From the NCBI RefSeq assembly GCF_013141695.1, contig NZ_WHNY01000067.1, positions 1 to 64,000 on the forward strand: a DNA stretch of 64,000 bases, given 5' to 3'. Below, one piece after another: positions 41,532-52,300 of the stretch. The stretch comes from Paenibacillus plantarum (lineage in GTDB: Bacteria; Bacillota; Bacilli; Paenibacillales; NBRC-103111). A model generated the notes under the pieces. That model saw only the letters and a list, made by a program, of their open reading frames with translations, had not been told where the DNA came from and did not search any database. The first letter of the stretch is position 1; each line of letters starts with the position of its first letter. The position numbers and the translations under genes are program-made.

Positions 41532-44500
41532 ATGGAAAAAGGAAGGGTTGACGCAAGAGCTGCTTTAAAAGTTTCCCTCTGTCTTAGTCTGATAGTATCA
41601 TCCATGCTTAGTTTTCATAAGAGTACCCATGCTGCATCCATCCCAATGGTTAATATTGATTATAATATTGAAAAGCAGGAAATTGACGGCTTTGGTGCAT
41701 CCAACGCTTGGTCGACAGGGATTGTACAAAATCTCGCAAACCCACCACAGAAGGAAATACTGGATGCGCTTTTTAGTACTTCTACTGGCGCAGGACTTAG
41801 TATGGTAAGAAACAGGCTTCCTTATGACATCGTATCGGAATCAGGCACATGGAATTGGAATAATTGGGATATTAATGGTACAACCTGGCTTTTTAATAAA
41901 ATAAAAACGGATTATAACGTAACCAAATTTTTCACTACTCCCTGGACGCCTCCGCCGTTTATGAAGACTGGTAACACAGGAACAAACGGAGAAATCGGTG
42001 GTAAGCTCAGAACTGATAAATATCAGGCATATGCTGATTTCTTAGCTGACTATGTGACTGGCTTTAAGACCAATAAGGGAATCGATATCTCAGCTGTATC
42101 TATTCAAAATGAGCCAAACTGGGCACCGAATTATGAATCTAGCAGTTGGACAGCGGAAGATTTTCATAATTTTGTAAAGGGCTATCTCAAACCTACTTTT
42201 GCACAAAAAGGTGTGACTGCGAAGCTTATTATGCCAGAGGGGTTAAATTTCAGTGAAGATCTGGCTGTTCCAACATTGAATGATGCCGATAGCAGGGATC
42301 GCGTAGACATTGTTGGTGTACACCAATATGCCGTAAATCAGCAGGACCCCAATCTTGGCGCGAAGTGGCTGACGCAAACAAAGATTTATAATAAAAAATT
42401 ATGGGTGACAGAAGCATCTGTAGGTGAACCCAATGATCCGACCATAAATGACGGTATCTATTGGGCGAAAATGATCCATAAGGATATGACGGTAGCAGAA
42501 GTAAATGCATTTAACTACTGGTGGCTTTGGAATAACACAAAAGACAGTGTAAATTCGGTTGGAGATAAAGGCGCACTGATTACATTTCATACGGACGATA
42601 ATGGTGCTGTCAAAAGTTACGATTTGAATAAAAGATTGTATACTCTTGGTCAATACAGCAGATTTATCAGGCCGGGTTATAAAAGAGTCAATTCGGATGT
42701 AACCCCAGCAACGGGTGTATATACAACAGCGTATAAAGATCCTTCGAATGGAAAGTTAGTTATTACAGCTATAAATGACACTAACACGGACACTGCATTA
42801 ACTTTCAACGTAAATGGTAAAACTGTAAAATCGTTTACTACTTATAGAACTTCGTCTAGTGAGAATATTGCAAATTTAGGCGATACCACTGTGAATGGAA
42901 GCTCACTTCAAGCCACGCTTAAGGGAAAAAGTGTTACAACTTTTTATGCAGACGTTTATACACCGATTGCCAAGAACCCAATCATATGGGCGGATGTACC
43001 GGATGTTGATGTGATCAGAGTAAATGATACGTATTATATGACCAGTACTACCATGCACGTGAATCCTGGCGTACCTATCATGAAGTCCAAGGATCTTGTA
43101 AATTGGGAAATCGTCAATTATGTATATGATATTCTTGCGTCTACGGATAAACAAACGCTTTCGAATGGGCAGAACATATACGGGCAAGGCTCATGGGCAA
43201 GCAGCATAAGATACAATAATGGCAAGTTTTATGTGGTATTCGCTTCCAATGATACGGGTAAAACGTATATCTTTCAAACCACTGACATCGAAAAGGGCAC
43301 ATGGGAAAAGTATGAGCTTGCTGGTGGTGTTTATCATGATATGTCATTGCTGTTTGATGATGACGGACGTGTATATATGGTATATGGCGGCGGGTCCATT
43401 AAGATTATTGAACTTACTTCAGATGCCACTACGATCAAAGCAGGCGGAATGAATAAAACAATCATTCAGAATGCAAGCGCTCCTGGAGGCTCTGGGGGTC
43501 TTGGAGCTGAAGGCTCGCACATTCAAAAAATTAATGGTAAATATTATATATTTAATATCTCATGGCCATCAGGGAGTATTCGCACTGAATTGGTACACAG
43601 GGCTGATACGATAGATGGCACCTATGAAGGAAAGATTGCTTTAAGATCAGGCAGTACTTCCAACAGTGCCGGTATAGCACAGGGCGGAATTGTTCAAGCC
43701 GCTGACGGAAAATGGTACGGCATGTTGTTTCAGGATTATGGGTCCGTAGGACGTATACCTTACATTGTGCCGATGACATGGAGTCAGGATGGATGGCCTG
43801 TATTCGGGGATGTCAATGACACGGGGATTCCTGCTGTACTGTCAAGATCCTGGGTTTCATCAGATAACTTCGATCAAAGGACAGGGAAGGTTGAAGCTTA
43901 TCATACCGAGGTAGCAGGCGGAGAAAATGACTACAATGGATCCAATCTTGCACTTGTATGGCAGTGGAACCATAATCCTGACAATAGATTCTGGTCTCTT
44001 ACCGACCGACCGGGGTATCTAAGGCTCACTACCGGAAGAACGAGCACTAGTATTCTTGATGCCAGAAATACGCTTACACAAAGAACCTTCGGACCTGAAA
44101 GTTCAGGAACAATTGCTATCGATGTTAGCCATATGAAAGACGGGGATTATGCGGGAATTTCCGCCTTCCAACAGAACTACGGGTTTGTCGGTATTAAAAT
44201 GTCCGGCACTACAAAATCAGTTGTTATGGTGAATGGAAGTTCAGGGTCAGCAGTGGAAGTAGCAAGTGTCCCCCTTACTCAGAACACCGTATATGTAAGG
44301 ACTGAGTTGGATTTTAAGAATAGGACAGATAAAGCAAAGTTTTATTACAGTCTTGACGGTGAGCGTTGGGCATCCATAGGAAATACACTTCAAATGTCAT
44401 ATACACTACCCCATTTTATGGGCTACCGTTTTGCCTTATTCAATTATTCAACAAAGACAACAGGTGGTTACGTTGACTTCGACTCATTCAAATTAGATGA

Positions 44501-46115
44501 CAAGTTGGTTGGATCTAACTTTGATACGAATTTGAAGTCCCTCCAGCTAAACGGTGCACAGGTGAACGGGTTCAATCCAAGTACATACACCTATTCCCTA
44601 GATGTTCCTGTAGGATCAGCTCCGCCGCAAGTTACTGCTGCTTCAAATGATCCTGGCGCGAGTGTTACGATTACACAAGCATCGGCGATACCAGGAAAGG
44701 CCACGGTGACTGTAAGCAGGGAAGGCTTACAAGCTACGGTATATACCATTAATTTTAATACACCAGCCATCGTGGCCGTTGAGGCAGAAGCTGCAGCAGC
44801 AAACTCAGCCAATGCCTCTGTATTTGGCACCGCAAATGGCCATACCTGGTCGCTTGTTGACGGATTGTCCACGAAAGCTATGCAATTTAGTCCCGATGAT
44901 GGTACTGCTGTCACACCAGGTACTGACGCTGCCAGCCTCGCTGCTGGTTCCCGACTGAATTACAAGATCAACTTTACAACGGCAGGAACCTACTATGTCT
45001 GGATACTTGCCCAGAGTCATAGTTTCCAAACGGACTCCGTCCACGTTGGATTGGATAATACGTATAAATTCACTTCCAACGGTATTCAGAACGTGAGTAA
45101 CAGTCAGTTTAAATGGGTCAATCTCAGTAATGGGGGTACACTTGTAACTGGTGGCACGCCATTGAATATTACCGCTGGTGCCCATGAATTGAACTTATGG
45201 GGAAGGGAATCCGGATTAATCATAGACCGGATATATGTAACCACAAGCGATGCAACCACAGATCCTGTTTGGCCTCAGCCGATTGTACCTACAGCTGCCA
45301 TTTCAGCAGACAGCAGTGTGAACCCTGGAAGCAGCTTTACAGTGGGAGTTAGCCTGAACAACGTGACACAAAGTGTGTATGCCCAGGATATCACCCTGTC
45401 TTATGATTCCAACGTATTTGACTATGTGAGTGCGGCAGGTGCCAACAACAACATCCAAATCGTATCAGAGGATAAAGCCACCGCTGGGAAAGTGAGACTC
45501 ATCACCGCTAATACGGGGGGAGGGATATCTGGAGCCAGTACGCCGGTTCTGAATCTAATCTTCAAGGTAAAGGGCGGTGTTCAGAATACCAGTGGAACGA
45601 TTGCAGCTACCCAGGCAAAGCTTGGTGTGGCTCCAGAGGGAACCGTGATTCAAGCGGAGCTTGGCAGTAAGAGCATTTCAGTAGGCAGTATTGGAGTGGT
45701 TGTAGATAAGACCGCTTTGACAACAGCCATTACGAGTGCACAGAGCCTATATGGTTCAGCGGTTGTTGGTGCAGCGATCGGTCAATACCCGCAGGCAGCC
45801 AAGAATGCATTCGGTGTTGCCCTCAATGCTGCGAAAGCCGTGAAAGACAACCCAAGTTCGACACAGTCCCAGGTTGATAGTAGCGTAACAGCATTGGGCA
45901 GTGCAGTAGATACCTTCAAGGCGCAAGTTATGAAGTCTGCAGATCTCAACAAGGATGGAAACATCAATGTAGGTGACCTTGCGATGGTTGCTTACTATTA
46001 CGGTAAGAATTCCAATAGCACAGACTGGGCGACAGCCAAGATTGCCGATATGAACAATGACAATAAGATCGATATTAGTGATCTTGCGGTTGTTGCATCC
46101 CAAATACTCCAATAA
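41532..46115 (+). CDS. GH30-GH43 bifunctional enzyme with cohesin, FIVAR, dockerin
   Basis: This 1527-residue secreted enzyme (signal peptide about 1-35) begins with a GH30 domain (about 38-475). The acid/base Glu is in VSIQNEPNW and the nucleophile Glu in KLWVTEASV. It is similar to xylanase XynC, but the region WWLWNNTKDSVNSVG lacks the Arg pair that reads glucuronic acid. A GH43 domain follows (477-775; catalytic acids in WADVPDVDVI, VYHDMSLLFDDDG and AEGSHIQKINGKYY) with its C-terminal beta-sandwich (to about 995). Then come a cadherin-like domain (1000-1078), a malectin-like domain (1080-1255), cohesin (1257-1390), one FIVAR (1395-1470) and dockerin (1475-1527, loops DLNKDGNINVGD and DMNNDNKIDISD). 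It should cut xylan and trim its side chains while attached to the surface. Confidence 0.9.
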   Translation: MEKGRVDARAALKVSLCLSLIVSSMLSFHKSTHAASIPMVNIDYNIEKQEIDGFGASNAWSTGIVQNLANPPQKEILDALFSTSTGAGLSMVRNRLPYDIVSESGTWNWNNWDINGTTWLFNKIKTDYNVTKFFTTPWTPPPFMKTGNTGTNGEIGGKLRTDKYQAYADFLADYVTGFKTNKGIDISAVSIQNEPNWAPNYESSSWTAEDFHNFVKGYLKPTFAQKGVTAKLIMPEGLNFSEDLAVPTLNDADSRDRVDIVGVHQYAVNQQDPNLGAKWLTQTKIYNKKLWVTEASVGEPNDPTINDGIYWAKMIHKDMTVAEVNAFNYWWLWNNTKDSVNSVGDKGALITFHTDDNGAVKSYDLNKRLYTLGQYSRFIRPGYKRVNSDVTPATGVYTTAYKDPSNGKLVITAINDTNTDTALTFNVNGKTVKSFTTYRTSSSENIANLGDTTVNGSSLQATLKGKSVTTFYADVYTPIAKNPIIWADVPDVDVIRVNDTYYMTSTTMHVNPGVPIMKSKDLVNWEIVNYVYDILASTDKQTLSNGQNIYGQGSWASSIRYNNGKFYVVFASNDTGKTYIFQTTDIEKGTWEKYELAGGVYHDMSLLFDDDGRVYMVYGGGSIKIIELTSDATTIKAGGMNKTIIQNASAPGGSGGLGAEGSHIQKINGKYYIFNISWPSGSIRTELVHRADTIDGTYEGKIALRSGSTSNSAGIAQGGIVQAADGKWYGMLFQDYGSVGRIPYIVPMTWSQDGWPVFGDVNDTGIPAVLSRSWVSSDNFDQRTGKVEAYHTEVAGGENDYNGSNLALVWQWNHNPDNRFWSLTDRPGYLRLTTGRTSTSILDARNTLTQRTFGPESSGTIAIDVSHMKDGDYAGISAFQQNYGFVGIKMSGTTKSVVMVNGSSGSAVEVASVPLTQNTVYVRTELDFKNRTDKAKFYYSLDGERWASIGNTLQMSYTLPHFMGYRFALFNYSTKTTGGYVDFDSFKLDDKLVGSNFDTNLKSLQLNGAQVNGFNPSTYTYSLDVPVGSAPPQVTAASNDPGASVTITQASAIPGKATVTVSREGLQATVYTINFNTPAIVAVEAEAAAANSANASVFGTANGHTWSLVDGLSTKAMQFSPDDGTAVTPGTDAASLAAGSRLNYKINFTTAGTYYVWILAQSHSFQTDSVHVGLDNTYKFTSNGIQNVSNSQFKWVNLSNGGTLVTGGTPLNITAGAHELNLWGRESGLIIDRIYVTTSDATTDPVWPQPIVPTAAISADSSVNPGSSFTVGVSLNNVTQSVYAQDITLSYDSNVFDYVSAAGANNNIQIVSEDKATAGKVRLITANTGGGISGASTPVLNLIFKVKGGVQNTSGTIAATQAKLGVAPEGTVIQAELGSKSISVGSIGVVVDKTALTTAITSAQSLYGSAVVGAAIGQYPQAAKNAFGVALNAAKAVKDNPSSTQSQVDSSVTALGSAVDTFKAQVMKSADLNKDGNINVGDLAMVAYYYGKNSNSTDWATAKIADMNNDNKIDISDLAVVASQILQ
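44767..46112 (+). repeat. C-terminal cassette, copy 2
   Basis: This stretch encodes malectin-like domain, cohesin, one FIVAR and dockerin and is closely similar to 37963-39540. The cohesin and dockerin parts are the most alike, the malectin-like part less so. Confidence 0.85.
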
Positions 46116-46131
46116 AAACTGAATGCTAGTT

Positions 46132-46171
46132 ATGCCCTATCCCGATAGAAATCTTCATCGGGATAGGGCAT
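46132..46171 (+). terminator. Perfect hairpin after the GH30-GH43 gene
   Basis: ATGCCCTATCCCGAT (46132-46146) pairs with ATCGGGATAGGGCAT (46157-46171) over ten bases of loop, with a T-rich tail. It should end the cohesin/dockerin operon. Confidence 0.8.
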
Positions 46172-46204
46172 ACTTGTATTTGTTGGTTTTTCTTAGAATC
46201 TACG

Positions 46205-46330
46205 AAGTCATTCATAGAAATCTTCACTTTTTGAATAAGAAATTACATTCTGAAATGATTATGTTTAAGTTACACTGTAAACAGTAATTATCACAGCATA
46301 GTAATTTGTTACATACAAATTACTAAGAAG
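46205..46330 (+). promoter_or_regulatory. Shared promoter/operator region, copy 2
   Basis: TTCACTTTTTGAATAA (46223-46238) is followed by GAAATTACATTCTGAAATGA, AGTTACACTG and AGTAATTATCACAGCATAGT, in the same order and spacing as at 34440-34560. Only the parts named are conserved; the flanks differ, which argues for selection rather than a recent duplication. Confidence 0.65.
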
Positions 46331-46341
46331 GAGTGTAATAA

Positions 46342-49300
46342 ATGGAAGTGAAAAAGAAACATGAGAGGAATCTTGTGCTTATGAGTAAGAAGCTAGGGGT
46401 ATTTTTATTAGCGCTTACATTATTGCTAAGTATTGTACCAAGTGCTTCGATATATGCACAATCCAATGAAGACACCTTAGAGAACCCATTTATATGGGCT
46501 GACGTTCCCGATCTCGATGTCATCAGAGTAGGTGATGCTTATTATATGAGTAGTACAACCATGCATATGAACCCTGGTGTTCCTATTATGAAATCATATG
46601 ATCTCAAAAATTGGGAAATCGTCAATTATGTTTACGATATGCTTGCTGATAATGATGAACAAGCACTTAGAAATGGAAAAGACAATTATGGGAAAGGTTC
46701 ATGGGCAAGCAGCTTAAGATACCATAATGGCAAATATTATGTGGCATTTGCTTCCTATGATACTGGCAAAACCTATATCTATCAAACAACAGATATAGAA
46801 AAGGGTCCATGGACCCATTCAGAGCTTGATGGCGTTTATCATGATATGTCATTGCTATTTGATGATGATGGACGTGTCTATATGGTTTATGGCGGCGGTG
46901 ATATTAAAGCCATTGAACTGACTGCAGATGCGACCGCAATCAAAGCAGGCGGCTTGAATAAAGTCATTATTCCTAATGCGAGCCTAGTTGCAAGTACAGC
47001 GGAGAATGTCAATCTTCAAGCTGAAGGCACGCATATCCAAAAGATTAACGGTACATATTACGTATTCAATATAACATGGCCTAAAAATTCTGGTCGTGTT
47101 GAAATCATGCATCGAGCAGACCGTATTGATGGTGTATACGAAGGCAAAGTTGCCTTAAACAATGCTGGTATCGCACAAGGCGGTATCATTGATACCGTTG
47201 ATGGCAAATGGTATGCAATGTTATTTGGAGACCGTGGCTCAGTCGGACGTATACCTTACCTAGTGCCAGTTACATGGAGTGATGGTTGGCCAGTATTCGG
47301 CATTAACGGTACGGTTCCACAAAGTATGGCTATTCCCGTTAGTGGTGTAGCATCTAAGAACAATTTGGTAGCTTCTGATGAATTCTATCAAAGCTCCCAA
47401 AAAGTGGGGGCATCGCATACCGTTATTAATACAACTTCAACTACAGCACCTACAGTGCCAACACCTGTGACACCACTACCTATAAATGAAGGAACAGAAC
47501 TTTTTGTGAACGGTGGGATGGAGAACGGGTTAACGCCATGGGAGAAACATGATACTGCAACGGTTGCGGTATCAACGGATGAGCATTTTAGCGGAAGCAA
47601 TAGTTTATTTATTAGCGGCAGGGGAGCTACTGGTGCTGGTGTGCAACAATTTGTTACTGGAAAAATAAAAGCGGGAGCTATCTATAAATTTTCCGCGAAA
47701 GTGAAATATAACTCAGGTCCTGCTACGAAGCAGTTTAATCTCGATTTCCAAGATGGAGATTGGACGACGATCAAGATTCTTGGATCAGGCATCATGACCA
47801 AAGGTGAATGGGGCACAATTGAAGGCACCTATACGGTTCCGGCGGATGCAACCTTCACTCAACCACGTATATTTATTGAAACGGTCTGGACATCAGCGCA
47901 AGATCCCACGAATGATTTAATGAATTTCTACGTCGATGATATTTCTTTCGTGGATGTAACGCCTGACGGGAACCTTTTGACAAATGGTAAGATGGAGAAG
48001 GGGCTAACGCCTTGGGAAAAACATGATACTGCAACGGTTGCGGTGTCAACGAATGAGCATTTTAGTGGAACCAATAGTTTATTCATTAGTGGACGGGCAG
48101 CAACTGGAGCTGGTGTGCAACAGTCTGTTACCGGAAAAGTAACGGCTGGCAGTAAATATAAGTTTTCTGCCAAAGTGAAATACAACGCAGGTCCTGCTAC
48201 GAGAACATTTAATTTCGATATCCAAGATGGAGATTGGACGACGATTAAGGTACTTGGATCTGGCGTCATGACCAAAGGTGTGTGGGGCACAATTGAAGGC
48301 ACCTATACAGTTCCTGACAATGCTGTTTTTAATCAACCGCGTATATTTATTGAAACTTCCTGGACAGCAGCCCAAGATCCGACGAATGATCTAATGGATT
48401 TCTATGTCGATGATATTTCTTTCATAGACGCTACGCCCGCTGGCGGTTTGGATAAAGCGAAGAACGGGGAATACGATTACAATGGATCTAATCTTGGATT
48501 AGTGTGGCAATGGAATCATAATCCCGATAATAACCACTGGTCCCTTACGGAACGTCCTGGCTATCTAAGACTTACTACTGGAAGAAAGAGTACAAGTATT
48601 CTTGATGCCAGAAATACACTGACCCAGAGAACATTTGGTCCAGAAAGCTCAGGAAATGCTGCACTGGACATCAGTAAAATGAAGGATGGCGATTATGCTG
48701 GGCTCGCTGCATTCCAAAAGGAGTACGGATTTGTAGGGGTGAAAATGTCCGGGACTTCGAAATCCATTGTTATGGTGGATGGCAGTTCTGGAACTCCAGT
48801 TGAAAAAGCTAGTATTCCTGTCACTCAGGATAACGTATATTTTAAAGCTGAATTTGACTATAAAAATCAGACAGATAAGGCTTATTTCTATTACAGCCTT
48901 GACGGCATTACATGGACAGCAATAGGGAATACATTGCAAATGCATTATACATTGCCTCATTTTATGGGATATCGATTCGCATTATTCAATTATGCAACGA
49001 AAACAACAGGCGGTATTGTTGATTTTGACTATTTTAGAATAGATAATAAATTGACAGGAACGAATTCGCCCGCAACAGTGCTCCAGGCAAATCTAGCGAA
49101 TGTTCCGAATGTAATCGGCGTTCAGAACATCGAGCTGCAAGTCCCAGTTCAAATGAATGCATTACCGAATGGGAATTATTCAGCAATTTCAGCTTCCTTT
49201 TATATACCGAAGGAGCTCACGGTAACGGGTGTAGACTTTAATACGGCTAATATTGTTGGAGAACCTTCTTATACGTTTGCCAACAATCAATTGCTTTTAC

Positions 49301-52300
49301 ATGTAACTGGAAATACCGTAAACTTTGCAAATAATCAATCTTCTAATGTGTTCGCAACGATTAAGTTAAAGGTTAATGGTTTTGTCCCTGCTGATCAAAC
49401 CGTTCAAATTAAGACGGATTACATCAAAGTTGATGGTGGAAATGTTCAATACAATGTTAACAATACCGTATCAAACATTGGATTAAAGCAACTGCCTACA
49501 AAGGCATATGCCAAGATTCCAGGGTATGCGAACCCGCTTATGAGTCATATATTAGGAGCAGATCCGTTTGCGATGGTTTATGACGGCAGAGTGTACATTT
49601 ATATGTCAAGTGACGATTATGAGTATGATTCAAATGGAAATATCAAAGATAATTCATTTAGCAATTTGAATAGAATATTTGTGATATCCTCAGCGGATAT
49701 GGTCAATTGGACAGATCATGGTGCAATTCCTGTAGCTGGAAAGAATAATGCGAATAATGGCGCGGGTGTTGCCAAATGGGCAGATCTATCTTGGGCGCCA
49801 GCAGCAGCACATAAGAAAATGAATGGTGTAGATAAATTCTTCCTTTATTTCGCAAATGGTGCTAGTGGAATTGGTGTACTCACCGCGGACAGTCCGATTG
49901 GACCATGGGCAGATCCACTGGGCCAAGCGTTGATCACGAGTAGCAGCCCTGGAGTTCCTGGTGTAGCATGGCTATTTGACCCAGCCGTATTGGTTGATGA
50001 TGATGGAACTGGTTATCTCTATTTTGGTGGGGGAATCCCGGGTGATCCGAATCCAACCCCAGAGCAAATTGCTCATCCGAAAACGGCTAGAGTAGTGAAG
50101 TTAGCTGCTGATATGATTCATATGGATGGGGCAGCTGTTACAATTGATGCTCCTTATATGTTTGAGGATTCAGGTATTCACAAATACAATGGTAAATATT
50201 ATTACTCGTACTGCTCTAATTTCTCTGGCACACACCCGGATGGAACACCTCCCCCTGGAGAAATTGCTTACATGGTAAGTGATAGTCCTATGGGTCCGTT
50301 TACTTACGTTTCACCGATCCTGAAAAATCCGTCTGTATTCTTTGGCGTTGGCGGTAATAACCATCATGCGATTTTCGAATTTAATGATCAGTGGTATGTG
50401 GTTTACCATGCTCAAACGGTTAGTAAAGCAGTCGTAGGAGATGGCAAAGGATATCGTTCTCCTCATATTAATAAGGTTGAGTATTATGATAATGGATTAA
50501 TTAAAGATATTAAGGGGGATATGAAAGGTGTATCCCAGATAGCGAATCTTGATCCTTATACGAGAGTTGAAGCTGAAACGATTGCTTGGAACGCAGGTAT
50601 TCTTACTGAGGTGAGCACAGCACCAGGCAACCCGCTAGCAAGCCTTAACCTCGATGTAACGGATATTAATAACGGAGACTGGCTGGCAGTATCTAATGCT
50701 GACTTTGGCGATACGGGAGCTGCTTCGTTCGAAGCAAACATCGCATCCACAGTAGGCGGTAAAGTAGAAATACGTTTGGACAGTCCGATTGGTAAGGTGA
50801 TAGGAACGCTTGATGTAGCTGCTACTGGTGGTAGTCAAGTATGGCAGTTGCTGAAAACGAATGTGGAAAATGTGAAAGGGATCCATAATGTTTTCTTCAT
50901 GTTTAGTGGCACAGGCAATAACTTATTCGCTATGGATTATTGGAAATTCAATACGAAACCGACGGGGACAGATGTCATTCCATTAGAATCTGTCCAGATT
51001 GTAAACGGAGCGCAGACTGTTAAAGTAAATGAGCAATTGACCTTTAACGCTGTAATCAATCCATCAAGCGTAACGGATGCAACATATCTATGGGAAACAA
51101 GTGGCGGTATTAGCATTGTAGGCAGCAACAGCAATGATGCGGTAACCATCAAAGGAACCAATTCCGGGACAGGATCACTTAAATTAACAGTCATTGGCGG
51201 TGGCACGGAGAAAACGTCCGATACGTCGATTACAGTGACGCCAGCAAGTGTAGATCCAGATCCAAATAGCGATACATTAGAATCAGTTACAATTACTAAC
51301 GGAGCTCAATCGGTTATCGTGAATGATCTCTTAACTTTTAACTCCGTCATCCATCCAACTAGCGTAACGGGTGCAACGTATCTCTGGGAAGCAAGTGGCG
51401 GTATTAGCATTGATGGAGACAACAGCCAAGATACGGTAACAATTAAAGGAAACGCGGCTGGAACAGGAACACTTAAATTAACAGTTCATGCGGGTGATAC
51501 GGAGAAGTCAGCTGAAACGACGATTCAAGTAAAGCCAATAAGTGTAGAAACAGTTGCGATCATGAATGGAGCCCAAACTGTTACGGTAAATGATCTTTTA
51601 ACTTTTGACTCGTTAATAAATCCAACTAGCGTAACGGGTGCAACGTATCTCTGGGAAGCAAGTGGCGGTATTAGCATCATTGGAGACAGCAGTAAGAATT
51701 CGGTAACCATTAAAGGAACGAATGTCGGAACAGGGTTGCTTCAATTAACAGTCCATGCTGGAGGCACAGAGAAGACGGTTCAAAAGACGATAACGGTAAT
51801 TCCACTGAATAACAACAGTGATAGTGGTAACAGCGGTACACCGACAACACCAACAACACCAGTGACAAGCGGTAAAGAGGCTGACATTCTGGTTAACGGA
51901 AAAGCAGAAAGTGCTGGAAGCACAGAAACAACTAAAGTGAATGGCCAGACAGTCACGACTATTGCATTTGACCAGAAAAAGCTTGATCAATTGCTCGCGG
52001 TGGCTGGGGAAAAAGCTAACATCACTGTGCCAGTTACTGGCGATTCCGATGTTGTAATTGGTCAATTGAACGGTCAGATGATCAAAAACTTACAAGCAAA
52101 TAAAGCTGTAGTAGAGATTAAAACTGATCGAGCAACGTATACGCTGCCTGCACAACAAATTGATCTTCGTGCGATCTCAGATCAAGTTGGAGGATCAGTC
52201 GCTTTGCAAGACATTACAATTCAGATTCAAATCGCTAAGCCATCCCCTGACATGGTAAAAGTCGTGGAGAATGCAGCAGACAAAGATAAGTTTACACTTG

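Noticed and set aside
50985..51800. Repeats that at first glance suggest a CRISPR-like or tandem array
   Set aside because: The period is about 265-290 bases and in frame; the units encode Ig-like domains, so these are protein repeats.
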